Shown here piece after piece: positions 34,844 to 44,277 of a DNA stretch of 64,000 bases. Location of the stretch: positions 1-64,000 of the forward strand of contig NZ_BOLP01000010.1 in NCBI RefSeq assembly GCF_016861695.1, given 5' to 3'. The stretch is from Levilactobacillus andaensis. GTDB taxonomy: Bacteria > Bacillota > Bacilli > Lactobacillales > Lactobacillaceae. The translations under genes and the position numbers were made by a program. Position 1 is the stretch's first letter; the number at the start of each line of letters is the position of its first letter. Under the pieces are notes generated by a model, which was given only the letters and a program-made list of their open reading frames with translations, did no database searches and was not told where the DNA came from.

Positions 34844-37207
34844 CTATTTAAACCGGACAACCGTTGAGCCGTCGCCACCCGCGTTGGCTGGTGAGAAGCC
34901 GAAACTCTTGATCCGACTGTTGCTTTGCAGGTATTCCGTGACCCCTTTACGCAGGGCCCCGGTCCCCTTACCGTGAATAATCGTGACGGAAGGATAGCCG
35001 GCCAAGAGTGCAGAATCAATGTAACGGTCCACCTCAGCCATGGCCTCTTCGTAACGGTGACCCCGTAAGTCCAGCGTTGGTGACATGCCGTTTGACCCGG
35101 TTCGCTTGATGCTGGCCTTCGGTTGTTTCTTCGACTTGGCAGGGTCCTTAGCCTTTTCCAAATCAGTATTGGCAATCTTCATTTTTAAGATTCCCAGTTG
35201 AACTTCCCAATGATTGTCATCGAGTTGTTCCATGAGAACCCCAATTTGGCCGTATGACTTCACCAGAACACTGTCGCCCTTGTGGAAGTCCAGCTTGGCC
35301 TTTTCCCGCCGCAGGACCCGGTTCTTTTTGAGCTTGGTATCCTGTTGTAGCGCGTTCAAGGCACCCTGTGCGGCAATCAATTCGTCTTCCTTGACCACAC
35401 TTTGACCAGCCGCCAACTGCTTCTTTCGCAAGTCAGAGATAATCTGGTTGGCGCGCTTCCGGGATTCATCGACCAACCGGTTCGCGTCACGTTTGGCATC
35501 CAGCATCAATTGGTCCTTCTGGTGCTGGTACCCGTCAAATTGCTTCTGCAACTCAGCGTGTAACTCGTCCGCCTCGGCCAATTGGGTGTGCAGACTTTCG
35601 GCGTCGGCATCGACCCGGCGTTTCTGTTCGGTCAGATCGGAAATCATGGCGTTCAAGTCCTGACTATCCTGATCAGTCAACCCACGTGCGGCGGCGACCA
35701 CCTGACTTGGCATGCCCAACCGTGCAGCAATGTCTAAGGCATTACTACGGCCGGGAATCCCAATCAGCAAGTGATACGTTGGCTGCAGCGTTTCGCCGTT
35801 GAACTCCATGCTGGCGTTGATCGTATCTGGCCGATTGTAGCCATACGCCTTCAGTTCTGGATAGTGGGTCGACGCCATGACATAACTGCCCAGCGTCCCG
35901 ATTTCATCCAAAATGGCGATGGCGAGTGCGGCCCCTTCCTGTGGGTCGGTCCCGGCACCTAATTCATCGACCACAATCAAACTCTTTTCGTCGGCTTGTT
36001 TGAGAATTGCGACAATGTTTTCCATGTGACCGGAGAACGTACTCAAACTCTGCTCAATCGATTGTTCATCCCCGATATCCGCAAAGATATCATCGAAGAC
36101 GCCGATCACACTGTTTTCATTGGCCGGAATAAATAAGCCAGATTGGCCCATCAACTGAACCAATGCCAACGTCTTAAGTGTAATCGTCTTCCCACCAGTG
36201 TTCGGCCCGGTCACGATAATGGCCTTGTAGTCCTTACCGATCGTAATGTCGTTGGCAACGACCTTCTTTTGGTCGATCAACGGATGGCGCGCTTGGCGCA
36301 GACTGACCTGATTGTCCAAGGACAGTTTGGGCTCCGTGGCCTTCAAATGGTGCGCGTACTTCGCCTTAGCGTTGATGAAGTCAAAGTGACCCAATAGCTC
36401 GGCATTTCGTAAAATTTCATCTTGATAAGGGTCCAGCAACGCCGTCAGTTCTGCCAGAATGCGTTGTTCTTCATGACGTTCGTCGATCTGATTTTGCCGC
36501 AACTGATTGTTTAAGCCTACAACTGCTTGGGGCTCGATGAACAGCGTCTGCCCACTGGCACTTTGGTCATGGACGATGCCGCCGAAGCGTTGCTTGTATT
36601 CTGCCCGGACGGGAATCACGTAGCGGTCATCCCGAATCGTCACGATGGTCTCACTCAGGTACTTGGCATCCTTGCCCCGCGTGTATTGGTCCATGGTGCT
36701 CCGAATGGCCGCTTCCGTTTGGGTAATGTGCTGACGAATCTGCTTAAGGGCTGGTGAGGCTTCGTCGGTGATGTGACCGTCGCCCTCTAGTGACGTCCGC
36801 AAGCGCCGGGTCACGTCGGGTAACGTAACCAGTTCCTTAACCACGCGGTCTAATCGCCGTAAAGTGACCTCCTTGTCGGCCAAGTCACGGAAAAACTTCA
36901 CGACCGACCCAGTGGTCCACAGTACCCGACTGATTTGTGCCAATTCCACCCCGTTCAAGACGGCTTCCATGGCTAACCGGTGTAAATGGGGCCGAATGTC
37001 ATCCAACTTGGGTAACGGAATCCCATTTTCCAGTCGGTAAATATCCGCGCCATCCCGCGTTTCGTCTAGCCAAGTTTGTAATTTTTTTGCATTGTTTGTG
37101 GGGGTCAGCTCGTTTAATTCGTGTTGCCCCGCAGCGGAGACCAAATAAGCCCGTAATGCCTGTTTGATGCGCTCATATTCCATAATTTTTAACGTTTTTT
37201 GATTCAT
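34844..37207 (-). CDS. mutS2: endonuclease MutS2
   Basis: Protein of 787 residues. Order: MutS-like clamp and lever domains, ATPase with Walker A GPNTGGKT (about 336) and VVDELGAGTDP, a coiled coil (about 510-620), a KOW-like segment, and a C-terminal Smr nuclease domain (LDLRGHRYEEA ... HGKGTGALRKGV). Members suppress homologous recombination or rescue collided ribosomes. The start at 37207 follows GAGGTG; the longer frame overlaps cvpA. ATGA overlap with the cvpA stop. Confidence 0.95.
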   Translation of the reverse strand: MNQKTLKIMEYERIKQALRAYLVSAAGQHELNELTPTNNAKKLQTWLDETRDGADIYRLENGIPLPKLDDIRPHLHRLAMEAVLNGVELAQISRVLWTTGSVVKFFRDLADKEVTLRRLDRVVKELVTLPDVTRRLRTSLEGDGHITDEASPALKQIRQHITQTEAAIRSTMDQYTRGKDAKYLSETIVTIRDDRYVIPVRAEYKQRFGGIVHDQSASGQTLFIEPQAVVGLNNQLRQNQIDERHEEQRILAELTALLDPYQDEILRNAELLGHFDFINAKAKYAHHLKATEPKLSLDNQVSLRQARHPLIDQKKVVANDITIGKDYKAIIVTGPNTGGKTITLKTLALVQLMGQSGLFIPANENSVIGVFDDIFADIGDEQSIEQSLSTFSGHMENIVAILKQADEKSLIVVDELGAGTDPQEGAALAIAILDEIGTLGSYVMASTHYPELKAYGYNRPDTINASMEFNGETLQPTYHLLIGIPGRSNALDIAARLGMPSQVVAAARGLTDQDSQDLNAMISDLTEQKRRVDADAESLHTQLAEADELHAELQKQFDGYQHQKDQLMLDAKRDANRLVDESRKRANQIISDLRKKQLAAGQSVVKEDELIAAQGALNALQQDTKLKKNRVLRREKAKLDFHKGDSVLVKSYGQIGVLMEQLDDNHWEVQLGILKMKIANTDLEKAKDPAKSKKQPKASIKRTGSNGMSPTLDLRGHRYEEAMAEVDRYIDSALLAGYPSVTIIHGKGTGALRKGVTEYLQSNSRIKSFGFSPANAGGDGSTVVRFK

Positions 37208-37779
37208 AGGACACCTCTCTCTCCCGAACCAGTAGCACTTGTCTTCTGTTTCTGCTCCGTCAGCCACCAGTTAAACACGCGCTTGGATAAGACCGGCGTC
37301 TGCTTAACGATCCACTGGGCCACCGATGAAGACTGGTAACTACTCTGAAATCCCGAAATGGGAACTAATATCAATAAATTTAAGGTCAAAAAAATCACCA
37401 CGTAACGGATGACCAAATTGATCAGGCCGCCCGCTAGTGAATTGACCTGATGGATCACGGGTAACCACGTCACCTTGTTCAAGGCATAAGCCACCCGGTG
37501 GACAATAAAATACCCCACCGTGAGGATTGCGGAGAACGCCAGACCGTTGAGAAAAAAACTGCTGCTCTGACTGGCAGCCACGGCACTGACCGAGCTGTCC
37601 AGTGACAGGTTACCAACGAATTGGCCAATACCGGTAGCCAGTGGCTTCGCACCAAATCGGGCGACGATCCACACAACCAGGTAGCCAATCGTGGTCAAAA
37701 TTTGTAAAACTAACCCCCGCCGATAACCCCGGCGAAAGCCAAAAATCAGAATCGCTAAGATAATCAGACTTAACAGCAA
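37204..37779 (-). CDS. cvpA: CvpA family membrane protein
   Basis: Protein of 191 residues with four predicted membrane segments (about 1-20, 30-50, 80-100 and 125-148), typical of CvpA (colicin V production/envelope family). The chosen start is TTG at 37779, two bases after the zapA stop, with GGAGG 6 nt upstream. The longer frame to 37839 lies inside zapA. Stop overlaps the mutS2 start. Confidence 0.85.
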   Translation of the reverse strand: MLLSLIILAILIFGFRRGYRRGLVLQILTTIGYLVVWIVARFGAKPLATGIGQFVGNLSLDSSVSAVAASQSSSFFLNGLAFSAILTVGYFIVHRVAYALNKVTWLPVIHQVNSLAGGLINLVIRYVVIFLTLNLLILVPISGFQSSYQSSSVAQWIVKQTPVLSKRVFNWWLTEQKQKTSATGSGERGVL

Positions 37780-37780
37780 A

Positions 37781-38056
37781 TTAGTCCTCCGTTTTCGTTT
37801 CAGCCGGCTTGTTCTCAGCGGTCGTTGCCGCTTGATCACTGGCCGCCGCTAATTTAAGCTGGTCAGAAACCGCGTTGAACGCCATCAAAATGGCCGCATC
37901 TTCTTTACTCATGTTGGGTGCCAGTTGCTTGAGCTGCGTCAATTGTTCATTTAAGACGTCGGTTACCGCCCGCATGTGCTCATCCGTTGCCTGACCCACA
38001 ATTGTATAGGATTTGCCCGCAATCATGGCCTTGAAGCGGTGTGTATCTTCAGTCAT
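37781..38056 (-). CDS. zapA: cell division protein ZapA
   Basis: Protein of 91 residues. HRFKAMIAGKSYTIVGQATDEHMRAV is the ZapA N-terminal fold, followed by a coiled-coil helix (about 55-75) and a Thr/Glu-rich end. It stabilises FtsZ bundles at the Z-ring. ATG at 38056 after CAGGAGG. First gene of zapA-cvpA-mutS2, a conserved Firmicutes order. Confidence 0.92.
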   Translation of the reverse strand: MTEDTHRFKAMIAGKSYTIVGQATDEHMRAVTDVLNEQLTQLKQLAPNMSKEDAAILMAFNAVSDQLKLAAASDQAATTAENKPAETKTED

Positions 38057-38153
38057 TTTAGATTCCTCCTGTTTAGCATAACGTCTTATTTTACCATTAA
38101 TCTGGTCGCTAAGACACGTTTTGCGTCCCATCCCACAGACAATTGATCATAAC

Positions 38154-38186
38154 AAAAAAGACCCGAGACGTCCGTCCCAGGCCCTT
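38154..38186 (-). terminator. terminator of ireB-ruvX-yrzB operon
   Basis: Minus strand GGCCTGGGACG paired with CGTCTCGGGTC, followed by TTTTTTG. Confidence 0.85.
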
Positions 38187-38196
38187 TGCGCAATGA

Positions 38197-38508
38197 CTAG
38201 CCTTGCTTACCGGCATTAGGGTCAATCGTACCGTCTGCCAAGAAGGTGTTCAGTACAGATTCAACCATATCCCATTCTTCGTCGGACTCGATCAATTGCA
38301 AGTCGCCGCCAGAAGGATTTGCTGGATCATCGTCAGCTGGTAAAGCGTACGCTTGGATGTCAACTTCTTCGTCGTCGCTCTTACCTGAAGGGTAAATCAA
38401 AATGTAAGACTTACCAAAGTCGTCAGATTCAAAAGTAAACAGGACATCGTATAACTCTTCGTTACCATTTTCATCAACTAATGTGATTTGTTCTTGGTCT
38501 TCGTTCAT
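38197..38508 (-). CDS. DUF1292 protein (YrzB-like)
   Basis: Acidic protein of 103 residues starting MNEDQEQITLVDENGNEELY, with the family's YDVLFTFESDDFGKSYILIYP block and a WDMVESVLNTF end. Function unknown; it is part of the widely conserved alaS-ireB-ruvX-yrzB neighbourhood. ATG at 38508 with GAGG 6 nt upstream. Confidence 0.88.
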   Translation of the reverse strand: MNEDQEQITLVDENGNEELYDVLFTFESDDFGKSYILIYPSGKSDDEEVDIQAYALPADDDPANPSGGDLQLIESDEEWDMVESVLNTFLADGTIDPNAGKQG

Positions 38509-38516
38509 GGGAAACC

Positions 38517-38954
38517 TCACTTTTCTCGGGTTAATTTTCCGTGCCGATCTAAATAGTTCTGCAGGATTAACCCGGCTGCTAATTTATCAATCACTTTTTT
38601 TCGCTTACGGCGTGACGTATCAGCTTGTTCCACTAACATACGCTCCGCTTCAACGGTTGTCAACCGCTCGTCTTCAAAGTCGACGGGCAGGCCAAATTGG
38701 TCGGTCAACATCTCACCATAATGCTGGGATGCTGCCGCCCGGGGCCCCAACGAATTGTTCATGTTCTTCGGTAGGCCCACGACAAACCCTTGCACGTCAT
38801 GTGATTCGACGAGCTCGGCCACGCGGTCCAACCCAAAGACCTTTTCCTCTTCGTTGATGGGAATAATCTCAATCCCCTGAGCCGTCCAGCCCAGAGCATC
38901 ACTAATCGCGATCCCTACGGTACGAGATCCTACATCTAAACCCATTAATTTCAT
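38517..38954 (-). CDS. ruvX: putative pre-16S rRNA nuclease / Holliday junction resolvase-like YqgF
   Basis: Protein of 145 residues with an RNase H-like fold. The first metal ligand is in [13 protein letters not shown] (Asp6), followed by [21 protein letters not shown] and a C-terminal acidic/[11 protein letters not shown] segment. Homologues process the 5' end of 16S rRNA. Its ATG overlaps the ireB stop (ATGA). Confidence 0.93.
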   Translation of the reverse strand: MKLMGLDVGSRTVGIAISDALGWTAQGIEIIPINEEEKVFGLDRVAELVESHDVQGFVVGLPKNMNNSLGPRAAASQHYGEMLTDQFGLPVDFEDERLTTVEAERMLVEQADTSRRKRKKVIDKLAAGLILQNYLDRHGKLTREK

Positions 38955-39223
38955 GACGGTTTCACCGGTCCATTCTGGTTCAAGTAAACGCGAACTAGTT
39001 CCTCGATGATCTCGTCACGCTCATGCTTGCGAATTAAGTTCCGCGCATCATTGATACGTGGAATATACGCAGGATCGCCCGATAGTAGGTACCCGACAAT
39101 CTGATTAATTGGGTTATAACCCTTTTCCTCTAGTGCTTGATAAACCGTTACCAGTGTATCGTGAACATCCTTTGGTTGGTTAGCCCCAAAGTCAAAATAC
39201 ATCGTTTTGTCTAATGAACTCAC
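38951..39223 (-). CDS. IreB family regulatory phosphoprotein
   Basis: Protein of 90 residues starting [12 protein letters not shown], with [39 protein letters not shown] (39 residues, one conserved block). In enterococci IreB is a substrate of the IreK Ser/Thr kinase and affects cephalosporin tolerance; phosphoacceptor Thr residues are present near the N-terminus. GTG start at 39223 after GGGGGTG; the longer frame to 39301 covers the promoter. Confidence 0.9.
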   Translation of the reverse strand: MSSLDKTMYFDFGANQPKDVHDTLVTVYQALEEKGYNPINQIVGYLLSGDPAYIPRINDARNLIRKHERDEIIEELVRVYLNQNGPVKPS

Positions 39224-39258
39224 TATAAAACACCCCCGCACTTCCTCACTTAGCCTTA

Positions 39259-39287
39259 ATTTTACTCGATTGACGGATAAACTACAA
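39259..39287 (-). promoter_or_regulatory. promoter of ireB operon
   Basis: Minus strand -35 TTGTAG (39282-39287), 17 bp spacer, -10 TAAAAT (39259-39264). Confidence 0.65.
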
Positions 39288-39411
39288 CGCACGACCCCCA
39301 ATGTAATCTATTCGTAATACTGCGACCCCTGTGCCAGGTAGCCACCGGTTGAAAATGGGCTAGTGATTTCTCAATTTCAGTTTAAGCCCTAAGCACCATC
39401 CGCGGCAACTA

Positions 39412-39465
39412 AATAGGCGCTGCACGGTCCTGATCAACTTACATCAGTCCAGTCGCAACGCCTAT
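39412..39465. repeat. 54-bp imperfect palindrome
   Basis: AATAGGCG (39412-39419) pairs with CGCCTAT (39459-39465), with inner partial pairing of CTGATCAA and ATCAGTCC regions. It lies between the ireB promoter and structured repeat copy 3. There is no clean U-run on either strand; it may be a weak alaS terminator. Confidence 0.5.
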
Positions 39466-39499
39466 CTTCATTCTATTTTTAAGATTTGCTAATCTTGGA

Positions 39500-39955
39500 C
39501 GCACTGCGGCTGCCAGGAATTCCGTCTGCTGTGGGGACGCTTCAGACTGGAAGAGCGCCAGTCTTCTCGCTCGATTTGAAGCCGCGAAACTCCCGCGTCT
39601 ACAAATCGCCCATTGTGTAGGCTAGCAAGGAACGCCAGCCAACACAATTACCACGGCTGGCTCCATCCCTGGCCTCCTCCGGCTCAGACTGGCCACCTCA
39701 ATAATACTAATCAGCAATCAACAGACACCAACGATAAATAAACAAGGATTAGGCCCATGTTGCCATCGGACTGCCATTTAAGCCGAGAGGCCGCCAGATA
39801 TGGGCTCAGGCGCGTCGTTCTGCTTAGTTGGCGTTCTTTGCCAGCTTAGCAGAAAACCAAGCTTGAAGACTCGGAATTTTCGAGGCTTCAAGTTGCGTTC
39901 GCACCGTTCCAGTCCATATCTGGTGGCCGGTAAGGCGACTGGCAGCCGCAGTGCG
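39500..39955. repeat. structured repeat copy 3 (B forward + A reverse) with terminal inverted repeats
   Basis: 456 bp, bounded by GCACTGCGGCTGCCAG (39501-39516) and its perfect reverse complement (39939-39954). Module B is 39500-39690 (hairpins AGACTGG/CCAGTCT and ATTGTGT/ACACAAT) and module A is 39779-39937. The spacer is 88 bp. It begins 20 bp after the alaS stop codon. There is no obvious target-site duplication. Confidence 0.85.
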
Positions 39956-39974
39956 GCCAGCTCAGACAAACAGC

Positions 39975-42614
39975 TTAGTCTTGTTCCTTCAACCAGTCGA
40001 CTGCGGCAGCCATGGCGTCTGGTAAGCCCGCTGGGTTCTTCCCACCGGCTTGGGCCAGGTTGGGCCGCCCACCGCCACCACCGTTGATCTTTGGTGAGAT
40101 GGCTTTGATCAGGTCGCCGGCTTTGACTTGCTTTTGCTTGTCAGCGCTAACGGCAACAATCAGGTTGGCCTTGCCATTGACTTCGGCACCTAAGACCAGC
40201 ACATCGGATAAGGCTTGTTCCCGCCAAGTATCGGCTAAGGCTCGCAGTTGGTCCATCTTGGAGACTTGAACGGTCCCGTTGATCAGCTTGTAGTTACCAG
40301 CTTCAGTGACGTTGTCAAAGACAGCGCTGGCTTCTTGACTAGCCAATTTGCCTTCTAAGGCTGCTTGCTTTTGTTCTAAGCTCTTTACCTGTGCTTGTAA
40401 GGCAGATACCTTTGATGCCACTTCACTCACCTGAGTGACCTTTAAATCGGTCGCTACGGCGTGCAGAATATCATCGTGGTCGTGCAGGTAGCGATAAGCG
40501 GCACCTGAGGTCACGGCTTCGATCCGCCGAACACCGGCACCCACACCGGATTCAGAGGTAATCTTGAAGAGACCAATTTCATTGGTGTTCTTCACGTGGT
40601 TCCCCCCACAGAATTCAGTGACAAAGTCGCCAGCACTAACAACCCGAACCAGCTTGCCGTACTTTTCGCTGAATAAGGCAATCGCGCCCATCTTCTTAGC
40701 GGATTCGATATCCGTTTCAACCGTCGTGACGGGAAGTTCTGCGAAGATCTTCTCGTTAACAATGGCTTCGGCCTTGGCTAAATCAGCGGGATCGACCTGA
40801 CCAAAGTGGGTAAAGTCAAAGCGCAGGTAGTCGCCCTCGACCAGCGAGCCAGCTTGTTGGGTATGTTCGCCAAAGACTTCACGTAAAGCCTTGTCCAACA
40901 AGTGGGTCGCGGTATGGTTCTTTTCAACCTTGCTGTGGAAGACCGTGTCAACCTTCAACTGGTAGGTAGCACCCTTCTTCAGCGGTGCAACGACCGTTAA
41001 GGTGTGTAAGTTCTGACCGTTAGGCGCGTGTTGAACGTCGGCAACGTGGGCAACCACGTGACCGTCTTCGTCCAAGATGTCCCCTTTGTCAGCGACTTGA
41101 CCACCCATTTCAGCGTAGAACGGCGTGGTATCGAACATCGCTTCAACGGTGCCAGTCGTGGCTTCATCGGCCAACTGGTCGTCGACAACGAGTTCCGTCA
41201 GCTTGCTGGTCGTGGCCAACTGCGTGTAGCCCACGTATTTACTTGGCGTCTTGACGTTGATCAAGAGGTCATGTTGCAGGCCCATCGCCGTTTGCTTCCC
41301 ACGGGCGTTACGGGCACGATCCTTTTGCTTCTGCATTTCGGCCTTGAAGCCGTCAACATCGACCGTGATGCCCTCGTCATCCGCATATTCTTCGGTGAGT
41401 TCAACTGGGAACCCGTACGTATCGTAAAGTTTGAAGGCGTCGGCCCCATCAATTTGGGTACCACCCTGCTTCTTCAAGTCGGCAATCAAGCTGTTCAGCA
41501 GCGTTAGTCCTCCGTCCAGCGTTTCGCCAAAGCGGTCTTCTTCGGAACGGACGACCTTAGCGATGTAGTCTGCTTGCTTTAAAACGTCTGGGTAGTAAGA
41601 TTGCATGATTTGACCAACAACCGGTACCAATTGGTCCAAGAAGGCCCCCTTGATGCCCAGCTTTTGACCATTGACGATGGCCCGGCGAATCAGCCGGCGG
41701 ATAACGTATCCACGACCTTCGTTGCTAGGCAAAGCGCTGTCACCGATAGCAAAGGTAATTGCCCGTGCATGGTCGGCAATCACCTTAAAGGACACATCGT
41801 CTTCCTTGTTGGCACCGTAAGTCTTGCCGTCGCTCAATTCAGCGGTCTTTTCGATGATTGGCATGAACAGGTCGGTTTCAAAGTTCGTCCGGGCGTTTTG
41901 GAAAATCGAAACGACCCGTTCAAGACCCATCCCCGTATCAATGTTCTTCCGTGGGAGTGGCTTGTAGCTGCCATCTGGCTCATGGTTGAATTGAGAGAAC
42001 ACGATGTTCCAGACTTCAAGGTAACGTTCGTTTTCGCCACCAGGGTAGTTTTCAGGATCGTCGTCGGCTAAGTTGTTAAAGGCTTCGCCACGGTCGTAGA
42101 AAATTTCGGAGTCAGGACCAGAAGGACCCTCACCAATATCCCAGAAATTATCTTCAACCGGAATGATGTGGTCTGGCGCAACGCCAGCAGCTTCCCAGTC
42201 GGCCTTGGCATCGGTATCCTTAGGGTAAACCGTCATGTACAGCTTCTCTGGATCCCAGCCGAACCAATCTGGCGATGTGAGCAGTTCCCACGCCCAGGTG
42301 ATGGCTTCCTTCTTGAAGTAATCCCCAACGGAGAAGTTCCCCAGCATTTCAAATAACGTGTGGTGCCGAGCAGTCTTCCCAACGTTTTCAATATCGTTGG
42401 TCCGAATACTCTTCTGTGAGCTGGTCAGCCGTGGGTTCTCAGGCACAACTTGTCCAGAGAAGTACTTCTTCATCGTGGCAACCCCAGAGTTGATCCACAG
42501 TAAAGATGGGTCGTCCTTAGGGACAAGTGACGCACTTGGTTCGATGGTGTGGCCCTTCGACTTAAAAAAGTCGAGGTACATTTGACGAATTTGACTACTT
42601 GTTAGCTCTTTCAT
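39975..42614 (-). CDS. alaS: alanyl-tRNA synthetase
   Basis: Protein of 879 residues, class II, full length. Motif 1-type start MKELTSSQIRQMYLDFFKSKGH, catalytic core to about residue 460, editing domain with HTATHLLDKALR (HxxxH) and the distal CGGNHV cysteine/histidine zinc site, then a C-terminal coiled coil and a C-Ala domain ending GGGGGRPNLAQAGG. ATG after GGAGG (10 nt). Controlled by a T-box leader. A structured repeat follows the stop directly. Confidence 0.97.
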   Translation of the reverse strand: MKELTSSQIRQMYLDFFKSKGHTIEPSASLVPKDDPSLLWINSGVATMKKYFSGQVVPENPRLTSSQKSIRTNDIENVGKTARHHTLFEMLGNFSVGDYFKKEAITWAWELLTSPDWFGWDPEKLYMTVYPKDTDAKADWEAAGVAPDHIIPVEDNFWDIGEGPSGPDSEIFYDRGEAFNNLADDDPENYPGGENERYLEVWNIVFSQFNHEPDGSYKPLPRKNIDTGMGLERVVSIFQNARTNFETDLFMPIIEKTAELSDGKTYGANKEDDVSFKVIADHARAITFAIGDSALPSNEGRGYVIRRLIRRAIVNGQKLGIKGAFLDQLVPVVGQIMQSYYPDVLKQADYIAKVVRSEEDRFGETLDGGLTLLNSLIADLKKQGGTQIDGADAFKLYDTYGFPVELTEEYADDEGITVDVDGFKAEMQKQKDRARNARGKQTAMGLQHDLLINVKTPSKYVGYTQLATTSKLTELVVDDQLADEATTGTVEAMFDTTPFYAEMGGQVADKGDILDEDGHVVAHVADVQHAPNGQNLHTLTVVAPLKKGATYQLKVDTVFHSKVEKNHTATHLLDKALREVFGEHTQQAGSLVEGDYLRFDFTHFGQVDPADLAKAEAIVNEKIFAELPVTTVETDIESAKKMGAIALFSEKYGKLVRVVSAGDFVTEFCGGNHVKNTNEIGLFKITSESGVGAGVRRIEAVTSGAAYRYLHDHDDILHAVATDLKVTQVSEVASKVSALQAQVKSLEQKQAALEGKLASQEASAVFDNVTEAGNYKLINGTVQVSKMDQLRALADTWREQALSDVLVLGAEVNGKANLIVAVSADKQKQVKAGDLIKAISPKINGGGGGRPNLAQAGGKNPAGLPDAMAAAVDWLKEQD

Positions 42615-42637
42615 CTCTCAATAACCTCCAAAAAAAT

Positions 42638-42856
42638 GTCAAAAACACCGTTGCCTGCAGAGACGCCGAAGCGCGGTACCACTCTACTTGCAACGATGTT
42701 TTAATCGTTAACCTCTTAAACTCATAACGCTGAGTCGCGATGAAACTGAGGGAGCACCACTTGAATCCTGACTCGTTTTTCACAGCGACCAAAACGTTTC
42801 TGAAAATCACGACTCAAGGGTATGTCCTCGAAGTTATATTTAATTGTCCACTTGAA
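42638..42856 (-). promoter_or_regulatory. alanine T-box leader of alaS
   Basis: Minus strand leader of about 220 nt. It has the T-box core GAGTGGTACCGCG (42672-42684), where uncharged tRNA-Ala would pair, and a terminator whose outer arms CGTTGC/GCAACG (about 42645-42700) precede TTTTTGAC. Stem I occupies about 42720-42840. A GCT in GGTCGCTGTGA is a possible alanine specifier, but I did not fold the loop well enough to be sure. Confidence 0.9.
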
Positions 42857-42885
42857 ATTATAGGTGGCGGGTGCCGGCTTGTCAA
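42857..42885 (-). promoter_or_regulatory. alaS promoter
   Basis: Minus strand -35 TTGACA (42880-42885), 17 bp spacer, -10 TATAAT (42857-42862): a perfect consensus promoter ahead of the T-box. Confidence 0.9.
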
Positions 42886-42918
42886 TCAGGCTGGCGCCCT
42901 TTTCATAAGTTCGGCCGT

Positions 42919-44277
42919 TTATTGGTAACGGTCTGACTCACGCTTCCGCCGCTTCCGCTCGTTACGGGCATCTTGACGTTGGGCAATCCGCCGTTCTTGG
43001 TCTTTCTTCCGGTGAATTTCTTGCTTGATTTGGTGCTTGTAACCAGGTTTGATTTTCCGCTTCTTCTTCATGACGAAACCAATCAGCGTTGGATCAAGCT
43101 TTTCAGTACTCTTCCGCCGTTGTGTCCGTCGGTTCCGGTCATAGGAGTCAACGATTTCATTGTTGCTGATCCGCTTAGGCTGGAATTTGATGCCCATCGC
43201 TTCGATCTCAGCAACCTTGGCTTCTTCACCTGGTGAGTACAGGGTGATGGCCGTCCCAGGCATCCCTTGACGACCCGTCCGCCCAACACGGTGGACGAAG
43301 AAGTCGAGATCTTCTGGAATGTCATCGTTAATGACGTGAGAGACCCCTTCGATATCGATTCCCCGGGCCGCCAAATCGGTCGCCACGACAAATTGGTACT
43401 GTAGGTTCTTCACTTCACGCATGACCCGCTTCCGTTCACGCGGCTTGATGCCCCCATGAATCATAGCGACCTTCATACCTTGTGCCTGCAGGAAGTCGTG
43501 GATCTGTTCGACCCGTGTCTTGGTGTTGGCAAAGATCAGGACCAGGTATGGTTCGCCCATCGTGATCAATTGGTAGATCAACTGGTTCTTATTTTGGCCC
43601 TTGGTTGAAATCAACCAGTTATCAATGGTGTCCGAAATGATCGTTGCGGACGGGATTTCTTCGATAACGGGATGGTTCATGTACTTTTTCAAGAATGGAT
43701 CGAGCCGTTGTGGAATCGTTGCGGAGAAGACCATCATTTGGAGGTCCTTAGGCATCCGCCCAGCAATCTTATCGACCTGATCTAAGAACCCTAAGTCCAA
43801 GGTCATATCGGCTTCATCGACCACGAACTGCCGGGTGGTGTGCACGTCCAGCGCTTGTGATTGGATCAAGTCCAAGACCCGACCTGGTGTCCCAATGATC
43901 AATTGTGGTTGGAAATGGTGCAGCTTGTTAATTTGGCGCTGCTTGTCGGTTCCCCCAACATAGTTTCCAATCCGGATCTCAAATGGAGATTCCGCGGCCA
44001 ACTGTTCAGCGGCAGCGTGAATCTGGTAAGCCAGTTCCCGGCTCGGCGTGGTGATAACGGCCTGGACCTGGTTTTCTGACGTTAACTGGTTAAAGATGGG
44101 TAGCAAGAACGTATGCGTCTTCCCACTCCCAGTTTGGGATTGGCCGACAACATTCTTCCCCGCAGCAATCACGGGAATCAATTTTTCCTGAACCTTGGTG
44201 GGTGTTGTGAACCCAATCTTGTGCAGAGCCGTCATTAAGTACGGTTGCAACTTAAACTCTTTAAAATCTGCGGTCAT
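42919..44277 (-). CDS. DEAD-box RNA helicase (CshB-like)
   Basis: Protein of 452 residues. It has a Q motif (FTTPTKVQEK), Walker A GQSQTGSGKTH, PSRELA, TPGR, VDEAD, SAT, and in the second domain ATDLAARGID and HRVGRTGR. The C-terminal 70 residues are strongly basic, for RNA binding. It probably remodels RNA structure in ribosome assembly or cold adaptation. Its start overlaps the stop of the DHH gene (ATGA). Confidence 0.93.
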   Translation of the reverse strand: MTADFKEFKLQPYLMTALHKIGFTTPTKVQEKLIPVIAAGKNVVGQSQTGSGKTHTFLLPIFNQLTSENQVQAVITTPSRELAYQIHAAAEQLAAESPFEIRIGNYVGGTDKQRQINKLHHFQPQLIIGTPGRVLDLIQSQALDVHTTRQFVVDEADMTLDLGFLDQVDKIAGRMPKDLQMMVFSATIPQRLDPFLKKYMNHPVIEEIPSATIISDTIDNWLISTKGQNKNQLIYQLITMGEPYLVLIFANTKTRVEQIHDFLQAQGMKVAMIHGGIKPRERKRVMREVKNLQYQFVVATDLAARGIDIEGVSHVINDDIPEDLDFFVHRVGRTGRQGMPGTAITLYSPGEEAKVAEIEAMGIKFQPKRISNNEIVDSYDRNRRTQRRKSTEKLDPTLIGFVMKKKRKIKPGYKHQIKQEIHRKKDQERRIAQRQDARNERKRRKRESDRYQ

